Part shown: piece by piece, positions 24,557 to 33,353 of the stretch
How positions within the stretch are numbered: position 1 is the stretch's first letter
Layout of the letters: each line of letters begins with the position of its first letter
Assembly (NCBI GenBank): GCA_003139695.1
Contig: PLJM01000012.1
Span: 124,001 to 188,000, forward strand
Direction of reading: 5' to 3'
DNA from: Candidatus Dormiibacterota bacterium
GTDB taxonomy: Bacteria > Chloroflexota > Dormibacteria > Dormibacterales > Dormibacteraceae
DNA length: 64,000 nt
Notes under the pieces: model-generated
Told to the model about the DNA's origin: nothing
What the model saw: only the letters and a program-made list of their open reading frames with translations
The model's database searches: none
Made by a program: the position numbers and the translations under genes

Positions 24557-24729
24557 AGCGCGGGTGAGGGCAAGCCCTCCCCCGCGGAACCCCCTCCCGT
24601 TAGCCACCACGCAGGAGAAGGCGCGTGAGGGCAGGCCCTCCCCCGCGGAACCCCCTCCCGTTAGCCACCACGCAGGAGATGTTTGGAAGGCCCGCGCTGA
24701 GTGACGGCCGGAGTAAATCCGGCCTAGAC
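24557..24729 (+). repeat. Dispersed two-hairpin element, copy C, with duplicated left half
   Basis: Begins after the cupin TAA. The left half (GCGCGGGTGAGGG ... ACGCAGGAGA) occurs twice in tandem, at 24558-24620 and 24621-24680, with only a few differences. It is followed once by TGTTTGGAAGG, GTGACGG and the right hairpin GGCCGGA-gtaaa-TCCGGCC (24706-24724). It lies between convergent genes. Confidence 0.8.
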
Positions 24730-24744
24730 GCCGGGCCTTGTCTT

Positions 24745-25368
24745 TTAAGAGGAGCTGGCGCGTAGGGCTTTCGGCAGCGGCCGAGACAGGTAGGGCGAGT
24801 CCAAGCAGAAACGTAGGGAACGGTCGGTCCAGTCGCCCTGCTGCCCGATACCGATTCGCGGGGTCGCGTACACCCGGCGGCTGGGCGCGTCGTCGTCGAT
24901 GACGTAAATCGAAGGCGGCACGAGGGCCGCCCCATTCAGATCTCGGTCGATGTCGAGTGCGCGGCAGACCAGCCCCGGCCCGCCACACCGACCAACGCCG
25001 GGACCCGGCTCCAGCCCGCGCACGAGCACGGCTTGCGGCACCCCACCCTCGCGAGTCACGAAATTGAGGCAGTGGTGCATGCCGTACGTGAAATAGACGT
25101 ACGCGTGGCCGGGCGGCCCGTACATCACCTCGTTGCGGGGGCTGCGCCGCCCGCCTGACGAGTGCGCCGCCAGGTCGTCTGGCCCGAGGTAGGCCTCGAC
25201 CTCGACCAGCCTTCCCCACAAACGCCGGCCACCGACCTCGCGGAACAGGACCTTGCCCAACAGGTCCCGGGCCACAGTCACAGTGTCCCGATCGAAGAAC
25301 GCGGGGCCCAGGACACGACCGGCCGGCGCGACCGCCGCCGGATCAGGCTCGGGCTTGGCCAATCGCAC
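24745..25368 (-). CDS. DNA-3-methyladenine glycosylase (AAG/MPG family)
   Basis: About 207 aa from GTG at 25368; the long upstream frame is out-of-frame GGDEF sequence. The family pattern is clear: LGPAFFDRDTVTVARDLLGK, then GGRRLWGRLVEVEAYLGPDDLAAHSSGG with the catalytic Glu, and MYGPPGHAYVYFTYGMHHCLNFVT. The enzyme excises alkylated purines (3-methyladenine, hypoxanthine) to begin base-excision repair. It overlaps the GGDEF gene by about 25 bp and is probably cotranscribed with it. A TTG two codons later is an alternative start. Confidence 0.85.
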   Translation of the reverse strand: MRLAKPEPDPAAVAPAGRVLGPAFFDRDTVTVARDLLGKVLFREVGGRRLWGRLVEVEAYLGPDDLAAHSSGGRRSPRNEVMYGPPGHAYVYFTYGMHHCLNFVTREGGVPQAVLVRGLEPGPGVGRCGGPGLVCRALDIDRDLNGAALVPPSIYVIDDDAPSRRVYATPRIGIGQQGDWTDRSLRFCLDSPYLSRPLPKALRASSS

Positions 25369-26770
25369 TGCGGCCCGCGTGGCGGCGCCGCTTGTCGACG
25401 TACAACGCCTTGTCCGCGACCAGGTACATCGCCTGCCAGTCCATGCCGGAGCGCCACGACGTGATCCCGATGCTGAACTGGACCGGGACCGGCGATTTGC
25501 CGGTGCGGTTGAGCTCTTCGAGTGACTGGCGCACGCGAGATGCAACGTCGCTCGCATGTCGCTCGTCTGCCTCGGGCATGGCGACCCCGAACTCGTCCCC
25601 GCCCAGCCGACCACATGTGTCGGTCGCTCGGACTGCCCGCTGGAGCTCCTGGGCGAGGACGCGGATCGCCTCGTCGCCAACGTGGTGGCCGTGTGTGTCG
25701 TTGATGTCCTTGAGGCTATCGAGGTCAATCATCATCAGCGTCAGGCGGCGTTTGTGGCGTTGGGCGGCAGCGACTGCGCGGTCGATAGCACGCTCAAACT
25801 CGGGGCGGTTCGCAAGCCCTGTCAGATAGTCGGTGCGAGCCTCTCGGGTGTGCTGGCGCGCCCGATCGAGCGCGACCGCGATCTGGTCGGCCACCGCGGC
25901 GACGAACTCCAGATCGCTGGGTTCGAAGGTCCGGGGAAGGCGGGTGGCAACAGTCATCGCTCCGAGCAGCACCCCCTTGGTCCTGAGCTCTGCGCGGATC
26001 GCGCTCCACTCGCCTGTGATCCGGTCGACTCGGGACTCGGCAGGGCCGGAGGCAATCTCGACCACCTTCACGAGGCGAGAGCGACCTGACTCCGTGAACT
26101 CCTCTTCCTCGCCAGGTTGCATGCCAAGGGTCTTGGCCAGCTTGAGCCGCGCGCCCTCGCGAACCCAGACCGCGCCTGCCTGCAAACGCAGGACCTGGAG
26201 GGTTTCGCGCAGCCCCACCTCCGCTATCTCGGCTACGTCGAGGGACCGGCCGAGAGCGCTGGCGATGTGATACAGACCGTGCAGCTCCGTCTGCCGCGCG
26301 ATGTGGCGGGCTTCGGTGAAGTCGAGGTAGCCGCGTATGAAGCTCGAGTTCATGTGCTCGATCACCTCACCCAGGCGCCCCTGCGCCAGGCGGATGACCT
26401 CCTCGGAGTCCTCGCTGCCCGACACCTCCTCGGTGACCCGGGCGATCACTGATCGGCGGAATACGGAGAGCCCCTCCATCAGGGCTTCGAGTGGGATCCC
26501 CTTCTCGGCGTAGCGGCGGGAGGCTTCACGGGCGATGGCGTAGTACTCGACCCACGGGATGTGGGAGTCGGCGTTCAGAGACCGGAATAGCAGCTCCAGG
26601 AACTTCCCCGACGTCTTGACGAGCTCGTCCACCGACTCGCTTTTCTGGGACTTCAGGATCTCGGGAGCGAGCGAGCGCACCGATTCGGCGGCCACCAGAC
26701 CGCTCTCGCCAGGGTCGGCCGAGAGCCGGTCGGCGAGCTTGCTGAGCAGATCGCTAGCTCGCTCCGTCAT
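25343..26770 (-). CDS. GAF-GGDEF diguanylate cyclase with N-terminal sensor region
   Basis: 475 aa. Residues ~1-150 are helical and resemble an RsbRD-type or globin-like input region. Residues ~165-310 look like a GAF domain (YHIASALGRSLDVAEIAEVGL through FVAAVADQIAVAL). Residues ~315-465 are a complete GGDEF domain, with MMIDLDSLKDINDTHGHHVGD and the active-site loop RLGGDEFG. RATD upstream of it is a standard RxxD inhibitory site. It should make cyclic di-GMP from GTP and be product-inhibited. There are no membrane segments, so it is a cytosolic sensor. A TATAGT box lies eight bases before the ATG. Confidence 0.88.
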   Translation of the reverse strand: MTERASDLLSKLADRLSADPGESGLVAAESVRSLAPEILKSQKSESVDELVKTSGKFLELLFRSLNADSHIPWVEYYAIAREASRRYAEKGIPLEALMEGLSVFRRSVIARVTEEVSGSEDSEEVIRLAQGRLGEVIEHMNSSFIRGYLDFTEARHIARQTELHGLYHIASALGRSLDVAEIAEVGLRETLQVLRLQAGAVWVREGARLKLAKTLGMQPGEEEEFTESGRSRLVKVVEIASGPAESRVDRITGEWSAIRAELRTKGVLLGAMTVATRLPRTFEPSDLEFVAAVADQIAVALDRARQHTREARTDYLTGLANRPEFERAIDRAVAAAQRHKRRLTLMMIDLDSLKDINDTHGHHVGDEAIRVLAQELQRAVRATDTCGRLGGDEFGVAMPEADERHASDVASRVRQSLEELNRTGKSPVPVQFSIGITSWRSGMDWQAMYLVADKALYVDKRRRHAGRSAIGQARA

Positions 26771-26778
26771 GAGGTGCC

Positions 26779-26784
26779 ACTATA
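26779..26784 (-). promoter_or_regulatory. Probable -10 box TATAGT, leaderless start of the GGDEF gene
   Basis: TATAGT on the minus strand is eight bases from the ATG at 26770, with no ribosome binding site between. The geometry is the same as at 1748-1762 and 56428-56420. Confidence 0.5.
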
Positions 26785-26837
26785 GAGTGACGCCTGCGCG
26801 CCCGCGAACCTGCGGAAGGCCTATTTAAATAAGGTGT

Positions 26838-27920
26838 ATGAGCATGGCTACAGCCACACGGGGATCTTTCGGCAAGCTGGAGGAGATTCTGGGCGAGGAC
26901 GCCCGCGGGCTCCTGGAGCACAAGTGCGAAACCGTGCCCAAGGCACAGCTTCACCTGCCCGGCCACGACTTCGTCGACCGCATATGGAAGGACAGCGACC
27001 GGCCGACGCGGGTGCTGCGGAGCCTCCAGTCGCTCTTCGAGCACGGCCGCCTCTCGGGCACGGGCTACCTGTCGATCCTGCCCGTCGACCAGGGGATCGA
27101 GCACACCGCGGGAGCCTCCTTCGCCCCCAACCCGATCTACTTCGATTCCGAGAAGATCGTCGAGCTCGCGGTCGAGGGCGGCTGTAACGCCGTGGCCTCG
27201 ACGTTCGGCGTCCTCGGCTCGGTGGCGCGCCGCTACGCTCATCGCATCCCCTTCATCTGCAAGATCAACCACAACGAGCTCCTCACCTATCCGAACAAGT
27301 ACGACCAGATCCTGTTCGGAACCGTGAAGGAGGCGTACGAGATGGGTGCCGTGGCGCTGGGCGCCACCATCTACTTCGGCTCCGCAGAGTCGGATCGCCA
27401 GCTCCAGGAGATCGCGGTCGCCTTCGCCAGGGCGCACGAGCTGGGGATGGCGACGATCCTGTGGTGCTACGTGCGCAACAACGCCTTCAAGAAGGATGGC
27501 GTCAACTACGAGACTTCGGCTGACCTCACCGGCCAGGCCAACCACCTCGGAGTCACCATCCAGGCGGACATCATCAAGCAGAAGCTGCCCGACACCAACC
27601 GCGGCTTCGAGGTGCTCAACTTCGGCAAGACCTCTCCGATCGTCTACGACAAGCTCACCACCGACCACCCCATCGACCTCTGCCGTTATCAGGTGGTGAA
27701 CTGTTACATGGGCCGCGCGGGCCTCATCAACTCGGGTGGGGAGTCACACGGGGCTTCCGACCTCAAGGAGGCCGTCCGCACGGCTGTCATCAACAAGCGT
27801 GCCGGCGGCATGGGATTGATCAGCGGGCGCAAGTCATTTCAGAGGCCGATGAAGGAGGGCGTCGATTTGCTGCACGCGATCCAGGACGTTTACCTGAACC
27901 AATCGGTCACCGTCGCCTGA
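26838..27920 (+). CDS. Class I fructose-bisphosphate aldolase (DhnA/archaeal type)
   Basis: 360 aa. The sequence [22 protein letters not shown] is the standard N-terminal signature of the DhnA-type family. The barrel continues with [42 protein letters not shown] and [12 protein letters not shown], which carries the likely Schiff-base lysine, and ends [14 protein letters not shown]. It cleaves or forms fructose-1,6-bisphosphate in glycolysis/gluconeogenesis. The AT-rich stretch TATTTAAATAAGG just before the ATG may serve as the -10 region. Confidence 0.9.
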   Translation: MSMATATRGSFGKLEEILGEDARGLLEHKCETVPKAQLHLPGHDFVDRIWKDSDRPTRVLRSLQSLFEHGRLSGTGYLSILPVDQGIEHTAGASFAPNPIYFDSEKIVELAVEGGCNAVASTFGVLGSVARRYAHRIPFICKINHNELLTYPNKYDQILFGTVKEAYEMGAVALGATIYFGSAESDRQLQEIAVAFARAHELGMATILWCYVRNNAFKKDGVNYETSADLTGQANHLGVTIQADIIKQKLPDTNRGFEVLNFGKTSPIVYDKLTTDHPIDLCRYQVVNCYMGRAGLINSGGESHGASDLKEAVRTAVINKRAGGMGLISGRKSFQRPMKEGVDLLHAIQDVYLNQSVTVA

Positions 27921-27939
27921 AGGCGGCAAACGACCACCC

Positions 27940-28629
27940 ATGCGGCTAGCTTTTCTGGGGACCGGCGCGGCATTCTCCCCGGAGCGCTATAACGGGGCGG
28001 TGGTCGTGGACGGGCGCATGCTCCTGGACGGCGGAGCGCCCCTCCTCCCTCACATGCACCGCTGTGGGGTGGATGCCGGCGCCATCGAGGCAGTTTTTCT
28101 GACCCACTTCCACGGCGATCACACGCTGGGATTGCCCCCCTTTGTTCTTTACCGCATCTTCGTCGACCCACGACCCATCACCTTTGTCGGCCCGGCGGGC
28201 CTGGCTTCGAGGTTGGAGGCTCTGTGGGAGGTGAGCTGGGGACAGGACTGGGGGCTCGCCATGAAGGATCGTTTCAACGTCAGGTACGAGGAGGCCAAGC
28301 CATCCGGCGCGGTTGGGGGCTACAAGTACGAGTCGATCAAGCTGGATCACGGCACCAGCGGCTCGAGCGGCTACCGGATCAACGTCGGCGGCAAGATCCT
28401 GGCCTACTCCGGCGATACCGAGGCGACAGCGCCCCTCGACGAGTTGGTCGAGGGCGCTGATGTGGCGATCGTCGAGGCCACTGGCCCGGGGGACGTGTTC
28501 AGCCATATGAGCTGGGAGGCCGCCATCGACCTCAAGGCGCGCCACCCGAAAACGCGTTTCATGTTCAACCACCTCTATTCGGGCACCGTCGAGGGGGCGG
28601 TGAGCGACCTCGAGGTGGTCGAGGTCTGA
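27940..28629 (+). CDS. Metallo-beta-lactamase-fold hydrolase
   Basis: 229 aa, RNase Z / phosphodiesterase-like branch. The metal-binding HxHxDH motif is HFHGDH at residues 56-61, with further ligands likely in KLDHGTSGSSGYR, AYSGDTEAT and the final FNHLYSG. It starts with MRLAFLGTGAAF, a common opening for this subfamily. The substrate is unknown; cyclic nucleotides, tRNA 3' ends or lipids are all precedents. It follows the aldolase by 20 bp and may be read with the genes downstream. Confidence 0.8.
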   Translation: MRLAFLGTGAAFSPERYNGAVVVDGRMLLDGGAPLLPHMHRCGVDAGAIEAVFLTHFHGDHTLGLPPFVLYRIFVDPRPITFVGPAGLASRLEALWEVSWGQDWGLAMKDRFNVRYEEAKPSGAVGGYKYESIKLDHGTSGSSGYRINVGGKILAYSGDTEATAPLDELVEGADVAIVEATGPGDVFSHMSWEAAIDLKARHPKTRFMFNHLYSGTVEGAVSDLEVVEV

Positions 28630-28652
28630 GCCCTCGGACCGTCGCCGGGACG

Positions 28653-28859
28653 TTGGTGGGGGTGATCGCAGGCAGCATCGTTTTCGCCTTGTTCATCGGC
28701 CTCGGCCTCACGCTGCTGAATCGCGTGGCCAGCCCGCTGCCGATCATCATCCTGGCCATCGCCGGCGCCTACGCAGGCTGGCTCGTCGGTGTCATCGCCT
28801 TTGGCTCGGTGCGCGGAGGCCCTGACCAGCAAGCGCCAGAGCAGGAAAAACACGAATGA
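28653..28859 (+). CDS. Small two-helix membrane protein
   Basis: 68 aa. Two transmembrane helices (residues ~3-22 and ~29-50, LPIIILAIAGAYAGWLVGVIAF) are followed by a short acidic-polar tail (GGPDQQAPEQEKHE). The start is TTG 28653 or GTG 28656. The stop overlaps the next ATG (ATGA). No family is recognised. Topology and coupling to the DUF3052-like gene are the only clues. Confidence 0.5.
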   Translation: MVGVIAGSIVFALFIGLGLTLLNRVASPLPIIILAIAGAYAGWLVGVIAFGSVRGGPDQQAPEQEKHE

Positions 28860-29332
28860 GCCCAGATGTCGCAAGCATTCGGCCCCTGCTCGACAAGCTT
28901 GAAGTGAAGCCCGGCGCCAAGGTGGCGATCGTCAATCTCGATGACGACAGCTTCGTCGCCCTTCTTCGCACGCGGACCCAGGACATCGTCAAGGGCAAAC
29001 CAGCGAGCCCATCCGACCTGGTGTTCATCGGCGCCGAGACGCCGGACGACTTGCGCAGGATCGAAGCGTTGAAGGACTGGATCGAGCCCAACGGCGCGAT
29101 CTGGGTGGTCAGAACGAAGGGAGGACGCGGCTCGCTTCGCGACACTGACGTGATTGCAGCGGGGCTGGCCGCGGGCCTGGTCGACAACAAGATCGCAAGC
29201 TTCTCGGAGACCCAGGGGGCGATGCGGATGGTGTTCCGCGTCAGGGATCGGCCGCGCGTGGCGCGACAGCAGCGAGCCGGCGTGGCGCGCAAGCGCGTGA
29301 CGGCGACCACGCGCAAGCGAGATTTAAATTGA
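28856..29332 (+). CDS. DUF3052-like protein
   Basis: 158 aa. Residues ~1-125 resemble DUF3052: LLDKLEVKPGAKVAIVNLDDDSF, then LVFIGAETPDDLRRIEAL and GAIWVVRTKGGRG followed by DTDVIAAGLAAGLVDNKIASFSE. The ~30-residue tail is strongly basic (RVARQQRAGVARKRVTATTR). DUF3052 proteins are small, soluble and functionally unassigned. Start and stop both overlap neighbouring genes, so it belongs to the 28.6-30.1 kb run. Confidence 0.65.
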   Translation: MSPDVASIRPLLDKLEVKPGAKVAIVNLDDDSFVALLRTRTQDIVKGKPASPSDLVFIGAETPDDLRRIEALKDWIEPNGAIWVVRTKGGRGSLRDTDVIAAGLAAGLVDNKIASFSETQGAMRMVFRVRDRPRVARQQRAGVARKRVTATTRKRDLN

Positions 29333-29808
29333 CGTTGCGCATCCGCGCCGCGCAACCCGCTGACGTGCCGGTTATCGCCGACTTGATCCGTCAGCTTGCG
29401 AAATTCGAGAAGCTCGAGAAGGAGGTCGTCCTGACCGAGGAGCTTTTGGTGATTGGGCTCTTCGGTCCGCATCCATACGCGGAGACCGTGATCGCAGAGG
29501 AGGACGGTCAGCCGATTGGCTTTGCGCTCTTTTTCCACACGTTTTCGACCTTTCTCGCACGTCCGGGCATTTACCTCGAGGACCTGTTCGTGCTGGCGGA
29601 GCATCGCGGACGTGGGGTGGGCCGAGCGTTGCTGGCGCATCTCGCTCACCTCGCTGTGGAGCGTGGTTGCGGCCGGCTGGAGTGGGCGGTCCTCAACTGG
29701 AACCAGGAAGCGATTCGTTTTTACGAGCGCCTTGGCGCGAGGCCGAACTCGGAATGGACCGTCTACCGCCTGGCTGGCGAGGCCCTCGGCTCGCTTGGAC
29801 GAGAATAG
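29329..29808 (+). CDS. GNAT acetyltransferase, diamine/SSAT-like
   Basis: 159 aa from a TTG that overlaps the upstream stop. The SSAT-like opening IADLIRQLAKFEKLEKEV is clear, followed by GFALFFHTFSTFLARPGIYLEDLFVL, the acetyl-CoA loop EHRGRGVGRALLAHL and AVLNWNQEAIRFYERLGA. This pattern is that of spermidine/spermine and thialysine acetyltransferases, so a polyamine or other primary amine is the likely substrate. Confidence 0.82.
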   Translation: MTLRIRAAQPADVPVIADLIRQLAKFEKLEKEVVLTEELLVIGLFGPHPYAETVIAEEDGQPIGFALFFHTFSTFLARPGIYLEDLFVLAEHRGRGVGRALLAHLAHLAVERGCGRLEWAVLNWNQEAIRFYERLGARPNSEWTVYRLAGEALGSLGRE

Positions 29809-29815
29809 TCAACAG

Positions 29816-30109
29816 ATGGAAGTGCTGCGTCCGAAGAAGCTCGACACCCATCCAGGAGCGGGGATCGTGTCGTGGGCACAAGGCCAGCTCGAGATCGCCA
29901 GCTCGATCCTCGACAACCCAGGCGGAGGCCTTCTGTTTGCCACGCAAACGATCGGCCAGGTCAAGGCCGGGCTGCACGAGCGCGATTCTGAGCGCTGGCA
30001 GGATGTCGTCGCGTTACTGGATCGCGCCGAGGACGCGGCCGTCCGCCGCGAGTTTGACTCTTCACGCCGTCTTGTTGGTGAGGCCCTCACCAAGCTGGGC
30101 TCCCGCTAG
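29816..30109 (+). CDS. Small hypothetical protein
   Basis: 97 aa from ATG 29816, seven bases after the GNAT stop. It is soluble and mostly helical, with WAQGQLEIASSILDNPGG, LFATQTIGQVKAGLHERD and VRREFDSSRRLVGEALTKLG. No domain or motif is recognised. Codon usage and tight spacing support it as a gene. Confidence 0.5.
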   Translation: MEVLRPKKLDTHPGAGIVSWAQGQLEIASSILDNPGGGLLFATQTIGQVKAGLHERDSERWQDVVALLDRAEDAAVRREFDSSRRLVGEALTKLGSR

Positions 30110-30135
30110 CTGCTGTCCCTTCTTCCGGTCACCAG

Positions 30136-31008
30136 ATGACGCTAGCCCAAGCGCTGTTCATGGGGCTTCTGCAGGGGGCGACTGAGCTTTTCCCGGTCTC
30201 CTCGCTCGGTCACGCGGTGTTGATACCGAGCCTCCTGCATTGGAGCTTCAAACAATCCGACCCGTCATTCGTTCCCTTCCTAGTGCTGCTCCACCTCGGC
30301 ACTGCGGGGGCGTTGCTGGTGGTCTATCGCACACAGTGGGTGGAGATCATCAAGGGCTTCTTCACCGCGGCAGTGCGAGGCCGGATTGAAAAACCGTCCG
30401 AGCGCCTCGCGATGCTGCTCCTGGTGGGGACCATACCGGCGGGCATCCTTGGAGTGTTCCTCGAGCATCAGCTCAAGAGTCTTTTCGCGAGCCCCAAGGC
30501 CGCGGCGATCTTTCTGATTGTCAACGGCCTTCTCATGCTTGGCTTCGAGGCGCTGAGGCGTCGCGCTGAAGCGCGGGTTGCCCCCGCTGCCAAGACACGA
30601 GTCGAGCAAGAGGACAGCTTTGCCTCCGCGGAGCAGATCAGCTTCAAAGCCGCGGCGTTGGTTGGCGCGTGCCAGGCGCTCGCGCTGCTGCCCGGCATCT
30701 CCCGATCGGGGGTCACCATCGGCGGCGGCCTGGTGGCGGGTCTCCGGCACCAGGAAGCTGCACGCTTCTCGTTCCTGCTGGCGACCCCCATCATCGCCGC
30801 CGCCGGCGTGCTCGAGATCCCGCAACTGCTGTCGAGCACGGTGCCCCTTGCCGAATATGCGGCGGCGGCCGTCCTGGCGGGAGTGGCGGCCTACCTCAGC
30901 GCTCGCTTCCTGCTGCGGTATTTCCGGTCAGGTCGGCTCGACCCCTACGGTTGGTACTGCGCCGCGGCAGGGGCCATCAGTCTCGCTTTGCTAACCTTCC
31001 GCCCATGA
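30136..31008 (+). CDS. uppP: Undecaprenyl-diphosphatase (UppP/BacA)
   Basis: 290 aa, eight or so membrane helices. The two signature regions are QGATELFPVSSLGH at residues ~14-27 (consensus QGxTEFLPVSSSGH) and LPGISRSGVTIGGGL near 190. The enzyme removes a phosphate from undecaprenyl diphosphate on the outer face of the membrane, recycling the lipid carrier for peptidoglycan and other envelope polymers. It is a common determinant of bacitracin tolerance. A small membrane protein gene overlaps its stop. Confidence 0.93.
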   Translation: MTLAQALFMGLLQGATELFPVSSLGHAVLIPSLLHWSFKQSDPSFVPFLVLLHLGTAGALLVVYRTQWVEIIKGFFTAAVRGRIEKPSERLAMLLLVGTIPAGILGVFLEHQLKSLFASPKAAAIFLIVNGLLMLGFEALRRRAEARVAPAAKTRVEQEDSFASAEQISFKAAALVGACQALALLPGISRSGVTIGGGLVAGLRHQEAARFSFLLATPIIAAAGVLEIPQLLSSTVPLAEYAAAAVLAGVAAYLSARFLLRYFRSGRLDPYGWYCAAAGAISLALLTFRP

Positions 31009-31211
31009 GAGGAAATTCTTTGGCCGTCGGCTTCGTCGTCCTCGCTGTTGTCTTTGTGCTTCTTGCAGGTCTCTACTACGAAGGCGTGTTGCAGATTTTT
31101 GTCACCGACCCGCATGCGAAGCATCACACCACCCACGCAATCCTGTTCAGCGTGCTGGCAATCGCCAGCTTGATCGCCGCGAACTTTGCACGATCGAAGA
31201 GGACCGCCTAA
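31005..31211 (+). CDS. Small two-helix membrane protein
   Basis: 68 aa. The ATG overlaps the uppP stop (ATGA). Transmembrane helices lie at ~5-25 (LAVGFVVLAVVFVLLAGLYY) and ~45-62, with the polar linker VTDPHAKHHTTH between them. It is too short for a catalytic role and may be an accessory of UppP, but that is inferred only from coupling. Confidence 0.55.
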   Translation: MRGNSLAVGFVVLAVVFVLLAGLYYEGVLQIFVTDPHAKHHTTHAILFSVLAIASLIAANFARSKRTA

Positions 31212-31223
31212 AACAAGAACCGC

Positions 31224-32729
31224 TCAGCCTGCCAGACGCTGGGGGACCTGCCTGCCCGTCGCGTCTTTCTCCCCTACGTGCACGTCCTCGTGATAGACGG
31301 CCTCGGCATTGACATTCCACGGGTCGTAGCTGGAGCCGGTCGCGATGTTCTTGGCAACCAGCAGCGCCGTCATCATCGAGTGGTCCTGGTTGTTGTACTT
31401 GTGCATTCCGTTTCGGCCGATCAGGTGAAGGTTGGTGAGCTGGGTACGTAGGTAGTCGCGGACGACATCCACATGCGCCTGATATGAGTCGTCGTAAACC
31501 GGATACGCCTTCGGCTGGCGGACCACGACTCCGTCAAATACCTGGTCCTGCGTGCATATGCCGAGCTGAGCCAGCTCACTGGTCGCGAGCTTGATGAGCG
31601 TCGCATCGTCCGAGGTCCACATGCCATCGCCCTCGAAGCAGAAATACTCGAGGCCCAGGCATGTCTTGGCCTGGTCGGGCACCATGGCAGGACTCCAGTT
31701 TTTAAAGTTCTGGATGCGTCCGACGCGCACGCTCGGGTCGTGAATATATATCCAGTTGTCGGGAAAGACGTCGGCTCGATCGATCATCAGCGCGACGCTG
31801 ATGAAGTCCCGGTAAGACAGGCTGTTCGCCGCCTTCTGCACTGCATCGGGAGGCGGCGGCTGGAGGCGCGCGATCAGCTGGCGCATCGGAATGCTCGAAA
31901 GAAAATCGGTGCCGGCGTGCTCCGTGACCTCTCCTGAGGTCGAGCGCGTGGTCACCGATCGCACGCGTCCGCGATCGTGCTTGATCTTCTCGACGGCCTG
32001 CCCGAACATCACCGGCTGGCCTTTCTCTTTGCAGATCTCGGCCACGCGCTCCCACATCTGTCCCGGCCCGAGACGTGGGTACCGGAAGCTGTCGATCAGC
32101 GTGGTGACGATATCGTCGCGATGGGTCGGCTTGCTGTGCGGGAGCAGCATGCTCTTCACGAGCAGCCACATGTCAAGGCTCTTGATTCGTTGGGCTGCCC
32201 AGTCGGCTGAGAGCTCTGTCGTCGGGATACCCCACACTTTCTCCGTATAGGTCTTGAAGAAGATGCTGTACAACCGCCATCCGAACTGGTTGCGGACCCA
32301 GTCCTCGAAGCTCCGCGGATTGCGGATCGGAAAAAGGCGTGCGCGTGAATAGCTGGCCATGCACCGCGTCGCCTCGATCAAGCCCAGGTTCCAAAGCGCG
32401 TTGAAAGCTTTAAGCGGGTAGGCGAAGAAGCGCCCGCGGTAGTAGATCCGCGAAAGCCGGTCTCGGGTGAGCATCTCGGCGCCCAGGATCTCAGTCCAGA
32501 GGTCTTCGACCTCCTGGTTCTTAGAAAAGAAGCGGTGCCCACCGATGTCGAAGCGATACCCCTTGTGCTCGACAGTGCGGGCGAGCCCGCCGACGTAGCC
32601 GATGTCCCTCTCGACCACCGTGATGGGGATCTCGTGCTTCATGAGCTCGTAGGCGGCCGTCAAGCCCGCCGGGCCGGCGCCCATGATCACGACCTGCCGG
32701 CGATCGTCCTCGACTGTCAAAGTGGCCAC
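31224..32729 (-). CDS. Amine-oxidase-like NAD(P)/FAD-dependent oxidoreductase
   Basis: 501 aa. The N-terminal FAD motif is VVIMGAGPAGLTAAYELMK, followed by VERDIGYVGGLARTVEHKGYRFDIGGHRFF, the glutamate-GG stretch common to amine oxidases, phytoene desaturases and UDP-galactopyranose mutases. The C-terminal end has LIGRNGMHKYNNQDHSMMTALLVAKNI, which completes the FAD site. Related proteins are often found with glycosyltransferases or carotenoid genes. None is present here, so the substrate remains open. The start is GTG. Confidence 0.8.
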   Translation of the reverse strand: MATLTVEDDRRQVVIMGAGPAGLTAAYELMKHEIPITVVERDIGYVGGLARTVEHKGYRFDIGGHRFFSKNQEVEDLWTEILGAEMLTRDRLSRIYYRGRFFAYPLKAFNALWNLGLIEATRCMASYSRARLFPIRNPRSFEDWVRNQFGWRLYSIFFKTYTEKVWGIPTTELSADWAAQRIKSLDMWLLVKSMLLPHSKPTHRDDIVTTLIDSFRYPRLGPGQMWERVAEICKEKGQPVMFGQAVEKIKHDRGRVRSVTTRSTSGEVTEHAGTDFLSSIPMRQLIARLQPPPPDAVQKAANSLSYRDFISVALMIDRADVFPDNWIYIHDPSVRVGRIQNFKNWSPAMVPDQAKTCLGLEYFCFEGDGMWTSDDATLIKLATSELAQLGICTQDQVFDGVVVRQPKAYPVYDDSYQAHVDVVRDYLRTQLTNLHLIGRNGMHKYNNQDHSMMTALLVAKNIATGSSYDPWNVNAEAVYHEDVHVGEKDATGRQVPQRLAG

Positions 32730-32790
32730 AGGGTATCAACGGTCTTGACGAGGCTCCGGTTCGGAACCTGCGCTACTGCAGCGAGCAGGC

Positions 32791-33297
32791 CTAGTTCAGC
32801 GGGCCCTTGCTCCGAACCTCGTCGACCTTGACCAGGGCGTCGCGAAGGCCGCGGATCCAGTCAGCCTGGTGCATGCCCACCAGCCTCACGCACCACGCAA
32901 GGGCGTCGCTGCGGCTGCGTGCCACCCCGCCGGCGACCAGGGTGTCGAGGATCGAGCGCTCCGACATCCGCAGGCGGGTCATGACCGGGACGCTCAGGGT
33001 GGTGAAGATCTTGGTCTCGTCGCCGCATCGAGCTCCCCAGGCGACCTTCCTCTTGAAGTGGCGTTCGGCCTCCCGCGCGATCTTGACACGCTCCTCGCGA
33101 GTCTCCTCCCGAAACCGGTCGATCCGCGCTGACCGGGCGGCCGAGCGGCCATCGGCTGACGTACCTTTCGCGAGCTCGACATCGGGGAGCATGCCCAGAA
33201 CCAGCACCTCATCGCCGTCAGCGGACACCTCGGGCGGTCCGACGAACCACGTTTTGGGCAGGCGGCCGGCAAACCAGGAGCCTAAATCCTCAGCCAT
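32791..33297 (-). CDS. Hypothetical protein with possible ribbon-helix-helix C-terminus
   Basis: 168 aa. The N-terminal half is GSWFAGRLPKTWFVGPPEV, then DGDEVLVLGMLPDVELAKG. A basic helix (RIDRFREETREERVKIAREAE) links to TTLSVPVMTRLRMSERSILDTLVAGGVARSR, where a beta strand followed by two helices suggests RHH-like DNA binding, and the domain closes with SDALAWCVRLVGMH. No family name can be given. It is downstream of the SSB gene on the same strand with a 56-bp gap. Confidence 0.5.
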   Translation of the reverse strand: MAEDLGSWFAGRLPKTWFVGPPEVSADGDEVLVLGMLPDVELAKGTSADGRSAARSARIDRFREETREERVKIAREAERHFKRKVAWGARCGDETKIFTTLSVPVMTRLRMSERSILDTLVAGGVARSRSDALAWCVRLVGMHQADWIRGLRDALVKVDEVRSKGPLN

Positions 33298-33353
33298 CGA
33301 TTACATCATTACCTCTCGGCGCGCCGAACGCAACCTCGACCGGCAGCCGTTCG

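Noticed and set aside
25369..25728. N-terminal extension of the 3-methyladenine glycosylase
   Set aside because: It is Ser/Arg-rich out-of-frame GGDEF sequence. The family's normal length is reached from GTG 25368.
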